Shown here in pieces: positions 1 to 14,100 of a DNA stretch of 64,000 nucleotides. The notes beneath the pieces are model-generated. The model ran no database searches, was not told where the DNA came from, and worked only from the letters and a program-made list of their open reading frames with translations. Location: contig CAVNZM010000017.1 in NCBI GenBank assembly GCA_963693365.1, forward strand, positions 6,510,001 to 6,574,000, read 5' to 3'. This DNA comes from Amoebidium appalachense. Its lineage: Eukaryota; Ichthyosporea. A program made the translations under genes and the position numbers. Every line of letters begins with the position of its first letter. Within the stretch, counting starts at the first letter, position 1.

Positions 1-224
1 TATGCTACAATCTCTTGAATCATCAGTGGAATGGCACCTCCCAAAACTCACAAAAATCTCAAATATCGAACGAACCTCGTGCCTGCGGTGACTTGACCAC
101 GTTCCTACACTGCCCAGGAACCCCCGTGTCTCTCTCTGTGTGTGTGCGCGCGTGTGTGTGCAAGCGTGCGTGTGTGTGTGTGTGTGCACATGTGTGTGTG
201 TTTGTATGTGGGCATAGCACGTAC

Positions 225-2256
225 CGGATGTGCCCAGACGGGAGGAGTGTCTTGTCAACAGCACGAGGGGGGGTGTCTCCATAGACTCCTGCTGCAGCAT
301 CCACCACAGTGACCTGGGGGGGAAGGGGGGAGAGAGAGGGGGGGGGGGGGGAGGAGAAGATAGAGGGGGTGGGGGGGAAGAGAAGATAGAGGAAGAAGGG
401 GGGGGGGGGGGGGGGGGGGGGGAGGGGAGGGGGGGAGGGGGGGGGGGGGGGGAGGTGGGTTAAGAGGCGCCACACGATACCAGGTGCCTATTCACGACGG
501 CTATGTGTATTGCACACTCACCAAACAAGCAGCACAAGTAGCGTAGTGGTTCACAGGCAAGGGACACCGGGGGGGAGAGGGGAGGGGGAGGGGGGGGGGG
601 GAATCCTTGTGTTACGTCGGGGTGAGCAATAAGCGTGAGCAAGGAAGATAAACAATAGGGAGAATATGGAACATTCAGACATCGGGGAGGGAGAGGGAAG
701 CAAAGGGAGAGAGGGGACGCGTTTGAGTGAAGGGGGGAAGAAAGTGTGTGTGTGAGCAATTTGTGGATAGGGTTACTGGCCCTCTGTGTGCATCCGTGTC
801 TCTTTCTGTGTGTGTGTCTGCTTGTGTGCGTGTATGAATCTGTGTGTCTGTGTATCTCTGTATGTGCCCCCACCTCCTCTGCTGAGGATAGAGGTCCAGA
901 GCAAAGCACTGTGGTGTGTCTGCCTCTGGGTCTCTCGTGTTGCTCTGGACGTTGAACACGTGCCCCGAAAGCCGCTGGTACGTGTGGTCACGCAGCAGTG
1001 ACACCACCGCAGGCTGTACCCCCAAAAATTAGATGTTAAACCTCCCATTCCCGACAAATGCCTCCCCCCCCCCCCCCCCCCCCCCGGCCCTGATATACTT
1101 GCAATTATCATTCAACAGGTTTTTGTTCACGATGTTGCAAGAAATTGTCCACCTCCTCCATACCCCACGTATCCCCCCCCCCCTCCCCCCCTCTCTCCTT
1201 AAAAAAAAAAAAAAAAAGGCAAAAAAAAAAAAAAAAAATGTTTTCCTGCGATCTCAATCTCATGTCGCCTTAGCACAAACAACATAAAACGAGACATCAG
1301 GTGTGTCATGGCCGTAGCTGCATAACCACTCATCCATTTCTCCAATGGCTATTCATACCCATATTTGGAACTGGGCCGTACCTGGTTGGGCACGTGCCCC
1401 CTGACCTCTGCCTGCATGTCCTCGAACGTGCGCACGTGCAGCTGCACCTTGAGCTGATTGGCCAAATATCACGTCAGCCTTCCCCTTGCCCCCATACACA
1501 CACAGCCCCACCCTCAAACCCCCACCCCCCTTCCCGCCCCCGACACCATCCCACTCCACCCCTCCACCCCCCCCCTCCCCCCTCCCCCCTCACCACGGCC
1601 AACCACCCACTGAACTTCCTTCACCCCCCATCCCCCTTTCCCCACACACCTCCCCCTCCCCCCCCCCCCCCCCCCCCTACGCGCCACTCCCCCTCCCTCC
1701 CCCCCCCCCCCCAGCATACACACACACACACACACACACCCCACTCCACTCCAACCCCCCTTTCCCCCCTCCCCACTCACTCCTCTCCAAACCCATTCTC
1801 CCTCACCTCCCAAGGCTCCTTTCCCCCCTGCCCATCACCTACCGTCCCCCCCCCCCCCCTCCCCCCCCCCCCCCACACACACACACACACACACAACCTT
1901 CCCCCCCCACCCCCTCCCCCCCTCCCCCCTCCGCCCACCCAACTACCCACCCGCCCACCTCCCCCCACCCTCCATTCCCCCCCTCCAAGCATTGAGCACG
2001 TACGATGATCGTTTCCTTCTTGATTGGCTTTCTGTTGCTCACGTAGCTGGACACGTAAATGTAGCGGGACTCCTCTCTCTCCGCCTCTGTACACACACAC
2101 ACACAGAGTCAGGATGAGCACATGCATGTTGCAACCGCCACCAGAACATACACTGCCGGCTTCAACCATTGAAAGGCAACAAACTCAAGGGTGTGCCGGG
2201 TTTCAAACACCAAAGACGACGAATAAGATATTTGCTTCTTTATATTTTGATCTTTA

Positions 2257-2289
<33 letters not shown>

Positions 2290-2613
2290 GGTAGGTAGGT
2301 GGATTTTTGAGGGGAGGGGGGGTGGACGGTGAGGCTGAATGTTTCGAACCAAATGGCCCACATGATGACTCATACATGAATTCCTAATAGATGCCTTCAT
2401 AATATCATGGATTTTAAGACAAAGACGGGCAGCACGGTTAGCCGTGGGGAAGGGTGTGTGGATGTGTGGTGGTGGTGGGTGTGTGTATGTGGGGGGTTTA
2501 GTAAGCGTCATGGAGTAGTACTTGAGCATCAAAACATACCATAATATGTAGAGCACACACCACACATAAAGAGCATGCATAATATGCAGAGCCCAACTTT
2601 TTTTTTTTTTTTT

Positions 2614-2655
<42 letters not shown>

Positions 2656-2820
2656 ATACTTTTCCACACGACACGGAAAGGCGGGTCAAAGGGGTTTTGG
2701 CGATCAAGAGAAAAGCACACACTGCGGCATGACTCGAAGTATGACCGCTCAGCCGCCCGACGGTTGACTGAATATGCTGGCTGGATAACCTCCGCTGTGT
2801 GTGTGTGTGCGTGCGTGTGC

Positions 2821-2860
<40 letters not shown>

Positions 2861-4076
2861 ATTTGCGTGCTTGTGTGTGTGTGTATGTGTGTGTGTGTGT
2901 ATGGTTGTGGGCACCAAGGGTTAGATGTGTTGGTGGCAATGTGTGTATGTGTGTAATCGTGACCTTCGTGTGCCTGTGCATGTGAGATATAGGTGTATGC
3001 CTGCACATGAATGTCCATGTCCATGCACGTAGCTCAACAGCTCACACATACGCAACAATAATTATATAATAATTATATAATAATTATATAATAATTATAT
3101 AATAATTATATAATAATTATATACACAATAACAACCCCAGCCTCCTCCCCTCCCTCTCCCCCCAGCCTCCTCCCCTCCCTCTCCCCCCAGCCTCCTCCCC
3201 CTCCCTCTCCCCCCAGCCTGCTCCCCTCCCTCTCCCCCCAGCCTCCTCCCCTCCCTCTCCCCCCAGCCTCCTCCCCTCCCTCTCCCCCCAGCCTCCTCCC
3301 CTCCCTCTTCCCCCATCCTCCTCCCTTCCCCTCCCCCACACCCATCCCATCCTCTCCCCCCTCAGTATATTTGCAAGCAACAACCCAGACACACCTCCCC
3401 CTCCCCCTCCTCCCCTCCCTCTCCCACCAGTTTCCTTCCCCTCTTTTTTAATTTTATTTTATCCCGTTTTGTTTCAGAGGGCCCCTCAGAGTAACCTCAA
3501 GTGAACTACCGGCTTCCACCCAGCACCGACTATACTCTAGCTAGGGTGCTACGGTGCCATCAGCTAAGCCGACACACCATTGCCATTCCCAACTATTCGT
3601 ACACACTTAGCCCTGGGTTTTCACTCCCCCCTCGAGCCTCCTCCCCCCCCCCCTCATCCCTCCCGTCCCCCCCCCCTCCCCCCCCACCCTCTTATCCCCC
3701 CCTTATATTTGCACGCACCCCAACCTACCGGTGTCATCAAATGCCCTGGGGTCTGCATAATCCATGTCGTAGTGTCCACTTGCCCCCTGCAGCCCCTCCA
3801 ACACCGACATGGCCTCTGTGCACTGCAGTGGGTGCACACAGTGTTTTCTTAATCTCAAAAAATTGTCCTTCTAACCGCCAACCTCCGTCACCCCCCCCCC
3901 CCCCCCCCCCCCTTCCTTTCGCGAAGGTGAATGAACCGACGAAATTCGAGCATCGCAAGAGACTTCAACCCCCCCCCCCCCCCCCCCCCCCCCCCATCAC
4001 CCAAAAAAAAGAAAAAAAAAAAAAAAGTTTTGATGCATTCTCCTCGTGGGTGTGCCCTTTCTCTTTTTTCCCTTCC

Positions 4077-4115
<39 letters not shown>

Positions 4116-4130
4116 TTCCCCCGCCAAGGG

Positions 4131-4162
<32 letters not shown>

Positions 4163-4618
4163 AAAAAGAACAAAACAAACCAAAACGCACCTTCATCATC
4201 TTTGACCACCAGTCGTGGGGTGCAGGCTCCCACTCACTTGGCGGGAAGACAACCTCATGCTCCTTCTCCCCCTCCTCCTTCTCCTCCTCCCCCTTTGCCT
4301 TCTTCCTTCCCCTTCCTTTGCCTTTCCCCTTCCCCTTCCCCTCCTCTTTCTCCTTCTCCCTCTCATCCCTTTCCTTCTCTCTCTTCTCCCTCTTCTTCTC
4401 CTCCTCCTTGTCAAATGCATCCCATGCCTTTTCTCTCTCTTGCCACGACAACCCGTTAATTTCCAACGATTTCCTACTAAATTCATGATCATCCAAATAC
4501 TGAGGGTGGTCTTTGCCCGTCATGGCCTTGTAGATGCTGTGGTACACGTGGGGGGTTGCCATCCAATGAAATAGGTCGAGCCACTCATGAGGGTCCGCTA
4601 GCTGTGTGTGTGTGTGGT

Positions 4619-4686
<68 letters not shown>

Positions 4687-5530
4687 GTGTGTGCGTGTGT
4701 GTGTGTGTGTGTGTGTCTGTGTGTGCATGTGTGTGCGTGTGTGCATATGTATGTGTGTGTCTGAGAAGAGTGGATGAGGTTGTTGAGTATATGCACGTGC
4801 ATTGCACGTGACCAGGGGGGGGCAGGGGAGAAGCAAAAACATGGAGAAGATATCAACACAACTAAAACATGACGTACCAACTCCTGTGGGTCCGGGTTGA
4901 CGTTGAAGTTCTCTCGGAACCAGTCTGGCGCCATGTCCAGCGACTGCAACAAACAGCCAATCAGCACACAGGAAACACTGAAAGCACAACATGCAGAAGT
5001 GTAGAGGGGGAGAGGGGGCCATGGGGGGACGAAAGGGGGGTTGGGGGGGGGGGGGGGGGGGGGGGGGGGAGGCATGGGAGGAAAGGGCAAAGGGGGCCAA
5101 GGGGGGAGTGGGGGGGGGGAAAAGAGGAGGGAGGAAAGGGCAAGAAGGCGCGGGGGGGGGGGGGGGGGGGGGGGGAGAGGGGGTGTGAAGGAGATAGGAG
5201 GAGGGAGGGAAGGGAAACGGAGAGGGGGGGGGGGGGGGGGGGGGGGGGAGAGAGAGGATGAGGGTGAGTGAAGGAGGAGAAAGGTTCCACTAGCTGCCTC
5301 TAATTTTCAGAAGTGGCAACTAGAGCGTAGGAACAAGCAAGAACAAAGTGGTGTGGGCAAGCACAAAGGAAAAACAGAATGCATGCAGTGCGTAGAGCCG
5401 AACACCTGTTGGTCGGTACTGGTCGAAACAGTCTAGTCCCATCCATGCTAACGCTCTTTTTTTTCCTTTCTTTCCCCTCTTTTCCTTTTTCCTTTTTTCC
5501 TTTTTATTTTTATTTTTTTTTTTTCATTCT

Positions 5531-5562
<32 letters not shown>

Positions 5563-7416
5563 TTTTTTTACAGCCACCCACCTGGTCCTTGTTGAGTTCC
5601 ACCATCTTACGTGCCCGATTACGTCGCCCGGCTGCCTGCATGATTTGCAACCAACCAGAATCAGTATCCAGATGGGTGTGGAATGTGTGTCTTCTGACAC
5701 TAGGATTCATGTGCTGTGTGGTCGTGTGTGCACATGCATGCCTCAGGCACACATGTGTGTACCATAATATCTTATGCCTCAGGCACACATGTGTGTACCA
5801 TATTATTTTATGCCTCAGGCACACATGTGTGTACCATATTATCTTATGCCTCAGGCACACATGTGTGTACCATATTATTTTATGCCTCAGGCACACATGT
5901 GTGTGACATATTATTTTATGCCTCGAGGCCATATTATCTTATGCCACAGGCACACATGTGTGTACCATATTATCTTATGCCTCAGGCACACATGTGTGTA
6001 CCATATTATTTTATGCCTCAGGCACACATGTGTGTACCATATTATCTTATGCCTCAGGCACACATGTGTGTACCATATTATCTTATGCCTCAGGCACACA
6101 TGTGTGTACCATATTATTTTATGCCTCAGGCACACATGTGTGTACCATATTATCTTATGCCTCAGGCACACATGTGTGTACCATATTATCTTATGCCTCA
6201 GGCACACATGTGTGTACCATATTATCTTATGCCTCAGGCACACATGTGTGTACCATATTATCTTATGCCTCAGGCACACATGTGTGTACCATATTATTTT
6301 ATGCCTCAGGCACACATGTGTGTACCATATTATCTTATGCCTCAGGCACACATGTGTGTACCATATTATCTTATGCCTCAGGCACACATGTGTGTACCAT
6401 ATTATTTTATGTCTCAGGCACACATGTGTGTACCATATTATTTTATGCCTCAGGCACACATGTGTGTACCAACATGTGTGTACCATATTATCTTATGCCT
6501 CAGGCACACATGTGTGTACCATATTATTTTATGCCTCAAGCACACATGTGTGTACCATATTATTTTATGCCTCAGGCACACATGTGTGTGACATATTATT
6601 TTATGCCCTTGTGTCACACATGTGTGTGACATAAGGGGGGGTATGGTGTGATGCATCAAACACGCAGCTTCAGTAGCTTCTATAGGCAGTGCAAGAATTG
6701 GCGCAGAGGGGAAGGGGGGGGGTGAGGGGGGGGGGGGATGCGTGTGTAAAGGGAGAGTGGGGGGAGGGGGGGGGGGGGAGGGGGGGGGAGGGGTAGACAG
6801 CAGGCAGGCACAGATGCACGTGCCTACCTGGCTGTTTTTGCCGCTGCCCTCCTCCTTTGGCTCCTCTCCCTCCTCCTGCCCCACCCCATATCCATCAGAA
6901 TAAAACCCCTATACCCATCAGAACAAACCCAACCCCCCCTCCCCCCCCAAAAGGAAAAAAAAAAAAAAAAAAGGAGTGCCCGTCAGAATAACACCCCCCC
7001 CCCCCTCAATGCCCATCCTCACACCACCCACCACCATCCCTACCTGCAGTCAACATGCCTTGCTCATCCCCCCCCCTCTTCCCTCCCTGCATGCACACCC
7101 ATACGGCCCATGCCACCACCCCCCAAATCCCTCCTGGTCCTTCCTCCTGCCCATCCTATGCCTCCCTTCTCGTGTAGACTAGGTCAACCATCCCCCCTCC
7201 CCCCCCCCCCCCTCTCTCTCTCTCCCCCCCCCCCCTCCCCTCCCCCTCCCCCCTCCCCCCCCCCCCCCCCCTCTCTGGGACCCACACACGCAGACACAAA
7301 CACACACACACCCTCTCGGGCCAGTCGATGTACTCAAAGTGGAGCATGCCGATCTGCCCCACAAAGGATGCACGGTCGATCCACTTGTTGCCTGTCTTGT
7401 TCTTGAATCTGCACAT

Positions 7417-7462
<46 letters not shown>

Positions 7463-9846
7463 GAGGCAAAAGACGGGAAGGTGTGAGGGCTGGCTACAGT
7501 TTGTGCCCACAGCCCAGAATAGAGGCAGCGTTCTGCCGGTGTGCACGTGCATGCATGTGCATGTTGCATGTACGTGTGTATGTAAGCCACGTGCACGTGC
7601 ATGCATGTGCATGTATGTAAGCCACGTGCACGTGCATGCATGTGCATGTATGTAAGCCACGTGCACGTGCATGCATGTGCATGTTGCATGTACATGTGCA
7701 TGGCTGTGTGTCCATGTGCATGCATGTGCTTCAACATGCATTCACGTGTGTGTGTGCATTTACATGTGCATGCATGTGCTTCAATATGCATTCACGTGTG
7801 TGTGTGCATTTACATGTGCATGCATGTGCTTCAATATGCTACGTGAATGTGTGTGCATTTACATGTGCATGCATGTGCTTCAATATGCATTCACGTGTGT
7901 GTGTGCATTTACATGTGCATGCATGTGCTTCAATATGCATTCACGTGTGTGTGTGCATTTACATGTGCATGCATGTGCTTCGATATGCATTCACGTGTGT
8001 GTGTGCATTTACATGTGCATGCATGTGCTTCGATATGCATTCACGTGTGTGTGTGCATTTACATGTGCATCCATGTGCTTCAATATGCATTCACGTGTGT
8101 GTGTGCATTTACATGTGCATGCATGTGCTTCGATATGCATTCACGTGTGTGTGTGCATTTACATGTGCATGCATGTGCTTCGATATGCATTCACGTGTGT
8201 GTGTGCATTTACATGTGCATGCATGTGCTTCGATATGCATTCACGTGTGTGTGTGCATTTACATGTGCATGCATGTGCTTCGATATGCATTCACGTGTGT
8301 GTGTGCATTTACATGTGCATGCATTCACGTGTGTGCATGTGGTTCCTTCCATGTGCACATCCATGCACATGCATGCACGGACCCACCTTGTCTCGAAGTC
8401 GTCCTTTGCCCTGCTCAGCCTCTCCTTTGTGTATGTGGTCACCTTCATGGCATTCCTGCCCCACACCCTGTCGGCATACACACACAGCCACAATGACTGC
8501 TTTCAACACCCACTCACACTAGGGGAAAATAAATCACTCACACTAGGGGAAAATAAATCACTCACACTAGGGGAAAATAAATCACTCACACTAGGGGAAA
8601 ATAAATCACTCACACTAGGGGAAAATAAATCACTCACACAAGGGCAGCCTCTGCCCACCTTCCCTCCCCCCTCCCCCCTCTCCAAAAAAAAAAAGAAAGA
8701 AAGAAAGAGAGAAAGAAAAGAAAAACGAAAAGGAACACCCTCATACCCACCCCACTTCAACACACACAGTCCTACAAACAACACGACACCAATCACATGG
8801 AAACAAAAGCACACACCCACCCCATAAAACCACCTTCAATGCCACCACTATCACCATCACCACATCCCCATTCCCACTACCATCCATTCACACACACACG
8901 TGCACACACGCGCGCACACACGCACACGCACATACACACAAACGCCCGTGCGCGCACACACGCACACACACACACGCACGCACCTTATAGCACGGAAGCC
9001 CCAGCGGGAGTACACGACCAGCTCGTTGCCGTCATGACTCTCCAGCAGCTGAATCAGATAGTAGATGGTGTCCTGGCCCTATAAATAGAAATGGTAAGCG
9101 CCCATTGCAATTAGATCAGATTGGAGATGGTGTCCTGGCCCTATAAATCGAATTGGTAAGCGCCCATGCTCACGTGGAATAACGGGGGTAGAGATTCAGG
9201 TCGGGTCTGACCGGAAAGCGATCTACGTTTTGTGATTGGTGTAATCCGCTTCAAACAGCATTTTGGTCTGACCCGAAAGCGCCCATATACGGCCTAAAGG
9301 AAACACCCTTTACGTGTGCATGCTTGGTGCGGTGTGCTGATATGAATGAAATGTCTGGTGGGCTATGCTGACAATGGAAATGGATCGAGCATACTGGTTG
9401 GTTGGCACACACACACACACACGTACCGGCTGGAAGAGGGGGGCATGGTAGACCTCCAGATCCTCCCGGTACACCTTGTAGCGCTGTGCAAACGGTTAGC
9501 ACAAGCTCCATTAATACCACACACAACATCTTTACCATCCCCCCCCCCCCCCCCCCCCCTCCCCACACACGCGCACACACACATATACACACACGCGCAC
9601 ATGCATACACAGCACACCCTTCTCTCTCTCTCTCTCTCTCTCTCCCTCTCCAACCTCCTCCCCCCTCCCCCCTCCCCCCCCCCCTCTCCCCCCCCCCCCC
9701 CTCCCCCCCCCCTCCTCTAATCTCAAACGCTTGGTTTACACACCCCATACCTTACCACCCTCCAGTCCAAGTGCCTCTAGCCAACCACCAACATGCACAT
9801 TGTTCAATCACATTTTACGATCGCATATTTTTTACGCATCTACACA

Positions 9847-9905
<59 letters not shown>

Positions 9906-11050
9906 GGGGCACGTACGTCTGGCTCGTACTCTGCCACGGGGGGGCAGCCCTTCTTGAGGTTGAACGACTTGACCTCCTGGTGGGGCTTAGTCCTTCGTGA
10001 CTGATACACGGGATTGATCTGCACGTGCACACGGTCACGTGGTCAGCACGTGCACATGCACATTGTGAGAAATGCACACACACACACACATAATGTGAGA
10101 AAGCACGTGCACACACACACATAATGTGAGAAAGCACGGGCACACACACACATAATGTGAAAAAGCACGGGCACACACACACATAATGTGAGAAAGCACG
10201 GGCACACACACACATAATGTGAGAAAGCACGGGCACACACACACATAATGTGAGAAAGCACGGGCAGACACTATGTGAGAAAGCACGTGCACACACACAT
10301 AATGTGAGAAAGCACGCGCACACACACATAATGTGAGAAAGCACGCGCAGACACACATAATGTGAGACATGCACGTGCACACACACACAATGTGAGAAAG
10401 CACGTGCACACACACACAATGTGGGAATGCACGTGCTGGGCTAGGCAGGAGGAGAGAAACTTGCAGCAAAGTGCCAAGGCGAAAGCAAATGTCGAGAGGT
10501 GAGGGTGCAGGTAACGGTGACACGGAGAGGTGAAGGGGGTGATGGGGGGGGGGGGGGGGGTTCTATATGTGCATGCACAGCAGCTTAATCAATTCTATAA
10601 CACCATCTTGCCTCTGGGTTGCCACACACGCAGTTATTTTCTATGCTCACATACTTGTGCATGTGTGCACGTGCAAATCCGTGTTCAACCCACCGGAATC
10701 ACCACATGGTTCTCCTCCTCCTCGTCCTCGTCCTCCCCCTCCAACTCCCTCCTCCTCCTCTCCTCCTCTATGATCTGCGCAATAGACATCTTTCTGTGTC
10801 TCTTGCGTGGTATTAGCGGGGCCGCAGGGCGATTAAACACCGTCTTTACCGCGGCCTCTGTAGCCAAACCACGAAAATTCGATGGTCGGCGAATAATGTC
10901 GGTAGAAGAGGAGGAATCACTGCTTGCACTATCCTCGGTCGAGTCTGAATCCTCGTTCTTTTCTTCCTCTTCACTGTCTTCGTTGTACCGCAGTGGCTTC
11001 CTGTGTGGTTGGAGTGTCAGTTGTTTGCCGTGTGGTGAAGGTTATGGTGG

Positions 11051-11081
<31 letters not shown>

Positions 11082-11152
11082 AGGGGGGGGGGAGGGGATG
11101 TGGGCACAGGGAAGTTCTTTCACTTTTTTTTTTCTTTTTTTCCTGGTGGGAA

Positions 11153-11185
<33 letters not shown>

Positions 11186-14100
11186 TTTGCTAAAGGGTAA
11201 GAAGCACATATTTACAACTGATAACATCATGCAGAACTTGAGTGTGTATGGAAAATAGAGCCCATCCTCAGAGGGCCAAAATCATCCATTAAAATCGGCA
11301 GAATAGCGGTGGGGTGAGGGGGGGGGCAATTCCTTCCCGGGGGGAGGGGGGGAGGGGGGGGAGGGGGGGGAGGTGTTACAGAGTACATAATGTTTGCAGA
11401 AAAGATATCACCAAAAGGGTATGCATCACACGGAGAGCCCATCCTCAAGGGGGGTTCTATTCAAGGGGCACGCACTTGGGGGAACCAAGTAAGGTGTGTG
11501 GATGTTTGTGTGTGTGTCTATGAGGGGAGGGGAGAGGGGCGGTGTTCCATTCATGGTGCACGTACTTTGGGGTGCGCTTGCTGCGCCTGGGAGCTTCCTT
11601 CTTGTCTGGTGTCTCCTCCTTCTTCTTCTCCTCATCCTCCCTGCATTCCACACCCACTGCATTCAGCAAAAATACAAAACACTAAAAACTAACTACCCTC
11701 TGTTGTAAGTCTGCTAACTACCTACTTTGCCAAACACCCCCTCCAATCCCAACCCCGACCCCAAACCCCCCCCCCAAAAAAAAAATTATAAAATAAAATA
11801 AAATAAAAAATAAAATAATCAATAAATAAATGAATAAATAAATATACAGCAAAGCCACAACCCGGCACCACCCAACCTCACACTGCACTCCACACCCCTC
11901 TAGTCCAAGTAGAAGAGCATCAACCCAAAATAGAACAGAACTGCGGCGACTGGATAGGTTGACAAACGAGAAATGATAACTTTTGAAACGCGCCTGTGTC
12001 CCAACCAGCACGTGAATCTCTTTGTTGTGTGTGCCTGCATGTGCATGAGCACATGTGGTGAATAATCAACACACGTGGACAACAAAGAATGTGTGTCTGC
12101 ACATGTGCATGTGCATGTGGGCCTGCACCCACCTCTCCTCCTGCCTGTCCTCTGTCTCTGCCGTGTCCATCTGCTCTGTGCCCGCCTGCATCTTTCCCAG
12201 TCACTTCCCCCTCCCAACACTACAACCACACACAACCACAACTACTTCTCTCCAGATCCCACTCTAGACTTCTATGTCCCGAAATTCCCTCCCTCCCTAT
12301 ACCTTCCCCTCCCCCCCCCCCCTTTCGTCAATCCTCCCTCCGACCCCCGAACCCAGCCACCCCATCACCCACCACCCACCCACCCCCTTCCTCCCTCTCT
12401 CGCTAACCGTTTCTATACTCCTTTAACTGATCGTAATCCGTATACTAGTATCCCCCTGTGCCCTCCTCCCCCCTCCGTCCCTCCCACCCTCCTCATAGGA
12501 TTCACTCTTTTGCCATCTCTTACCTCCCCATCCTCCACCCATCTCCCCCTCACCAATCGTAAGTATTCTTTGGCCCCCGTGCACTCCCCCCTCCCCCTCC
12601 CCTCCCCTCTCCCTCCCCCCCCCCTCCCCCCACCCCCCACCCCCCACACACACACACAGACACCCCCCCCCCCCCCCCCCCCCCCCTCCCCCTCCCCTCC
12701 CCAACACCCAAGGACACCCACCCACACACCCATATCTAAACCCATACCCACACCAACCCCCCGCCCCCTCCCCCCTGCCCCCCTCAACCCCCCTCCCCCC
12801 TCCCCCCCCCCCCCCCCCCCCCCCCCAACCACACACACACACACCTCGGATGGGTCTGATACCCCAATGCCTATGGCCCTATCCACGTTGCCGCCCGTCT
12901 TGAACAGCAGCTCCATCGCCTCCGTCCTGCTCAGCCCCGTGCCTGCACACACCGTCAGGCCTGCACGTGCATGCCTGCACACACCGTCAGGCCTGCACGT
13001 GCATGCCTGCACACACCATCAGGCCTGCACGTGCATGCCTGCACACACCGTCAGGCCTGCACGTGCATGCCTGCACACACCATCAGGCCTGCACGTGCAT
13101 GCCTGCACACACCGTCAGGCCTGCACGTGCATGCCTGCACACACCGTCAGGCCTGCACGTGCACATGTGCACACACACAGCCCCCCGACGGTAAAGCTTT
13201 CTATCTCCTCCCTCCCGCCCCCCCCTCCCCGCCCCCACCCCCCCTTCCCCCAGCAAAGGTAACTTGAGAGTGAAAAAGAGGGGGAAAAAACCCTTTCCCC
13301 TCCAGTTTCCTCACGCTACCTACTCACACACATATACACACAACCCCACGCCCGCGGGCGCGACCCCATACACCACACACCCACACACCCCTCCCCCCTC
13401 CCCCCTTACCCCTCCCCTGCCCCTCCCCCCCTCCCCCCCCCACACACACAAGCACACACACGCACACACGTACCCAGCACTTCGTGTATCTGTGCCACCT
13501 TCTCCTCCAGCTTCTCATCCAGCTTAACGAGCAGTCTACTTATAGCACGTGCCTCATCCCCACCCACAGCGGCCAGCGCCTCCTTGACCGTTGCCATGGA
13601 CACCCTCCCTTCTGCACTTATGGGTTAGAGTGTGTGCAAAGCAGATCCAAGAAATGTGCTACACGGTCGAGCATGAGCAAAACAGAATGTGAGACACACT
13701 TGCAGGACAACAAAGACAGTTAAGGGCTGAACATGTGCCACCCATGCGCTCAAAGCGCACCGTGGAAAGAGACGACAGCTGCTGGATGTGAGCAGGTCTG
13801 GGATAGGTGGTTGGGGAAGGGGGGGAAGAGGGAGAGGGAATGGCACCGTGCCTGGGAGGTCGGAAGGGGGGGGGGGGGGGGAAGGGGCATGAAGTGAAAG
13901 GAGGGGTTCACTGTTTGCACTAAACACGACTGAAGTGAACATGACCAATGGTGGAATGAGTTAGGCTCAGGTTTACTTGAAACCAGAAGGGGTTGAAAAT
14001 CCAGCAAGGGGGGAGAGGGGGGGAAGGGAGAGAGGGGGGGGGGAGGGGGGGGGGGGGGAGGGACAAGTAAACAGTATGCAGAAAAGAGAATAAAGCACCA

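Larger units (their letters stand above)
7312..9078 (-). other. WGR domain encoded by exons 8-10
   Basis: Spliced exons 9078-8984, 8467-8387 and 7408-7312 give about 92 residues that follow the WGR order: IYYLIQLLE, then a short polar turn, VVYSRWGF, an insert ending VWGRNAMKV, a Ser/Lys helix [17 protein letters not shown], then [20 protein letters not shown]. In PARP1/2/3 the corresponding pieces are the YYLIQLLE strand, the W-G-R strand, the K-x-F-x-x-K-F helix and the W-x-x-R motif near the end. Here the first WG is followed by Phe and a second WGR comes six residues later, so the name-giving motif is displaced. Both intron borders are phase 2. Confidence 0.8.

Noticed and set aside
475-565. 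Additional exon of the WGR gene ([14 protein letters not shown] before GTGAGT on minus)
   Set aside because: A good donor is present but no acceptor precedes it in a usable position, and exon 874-1013 joins 225-313 in phase without it.
5716-6634. Long open frames on both strands over the 36-bp array
   Set aside because: The period is a multiple of three so frames stay open by arithmetic; the array lies within an intron of a well-supported gene.
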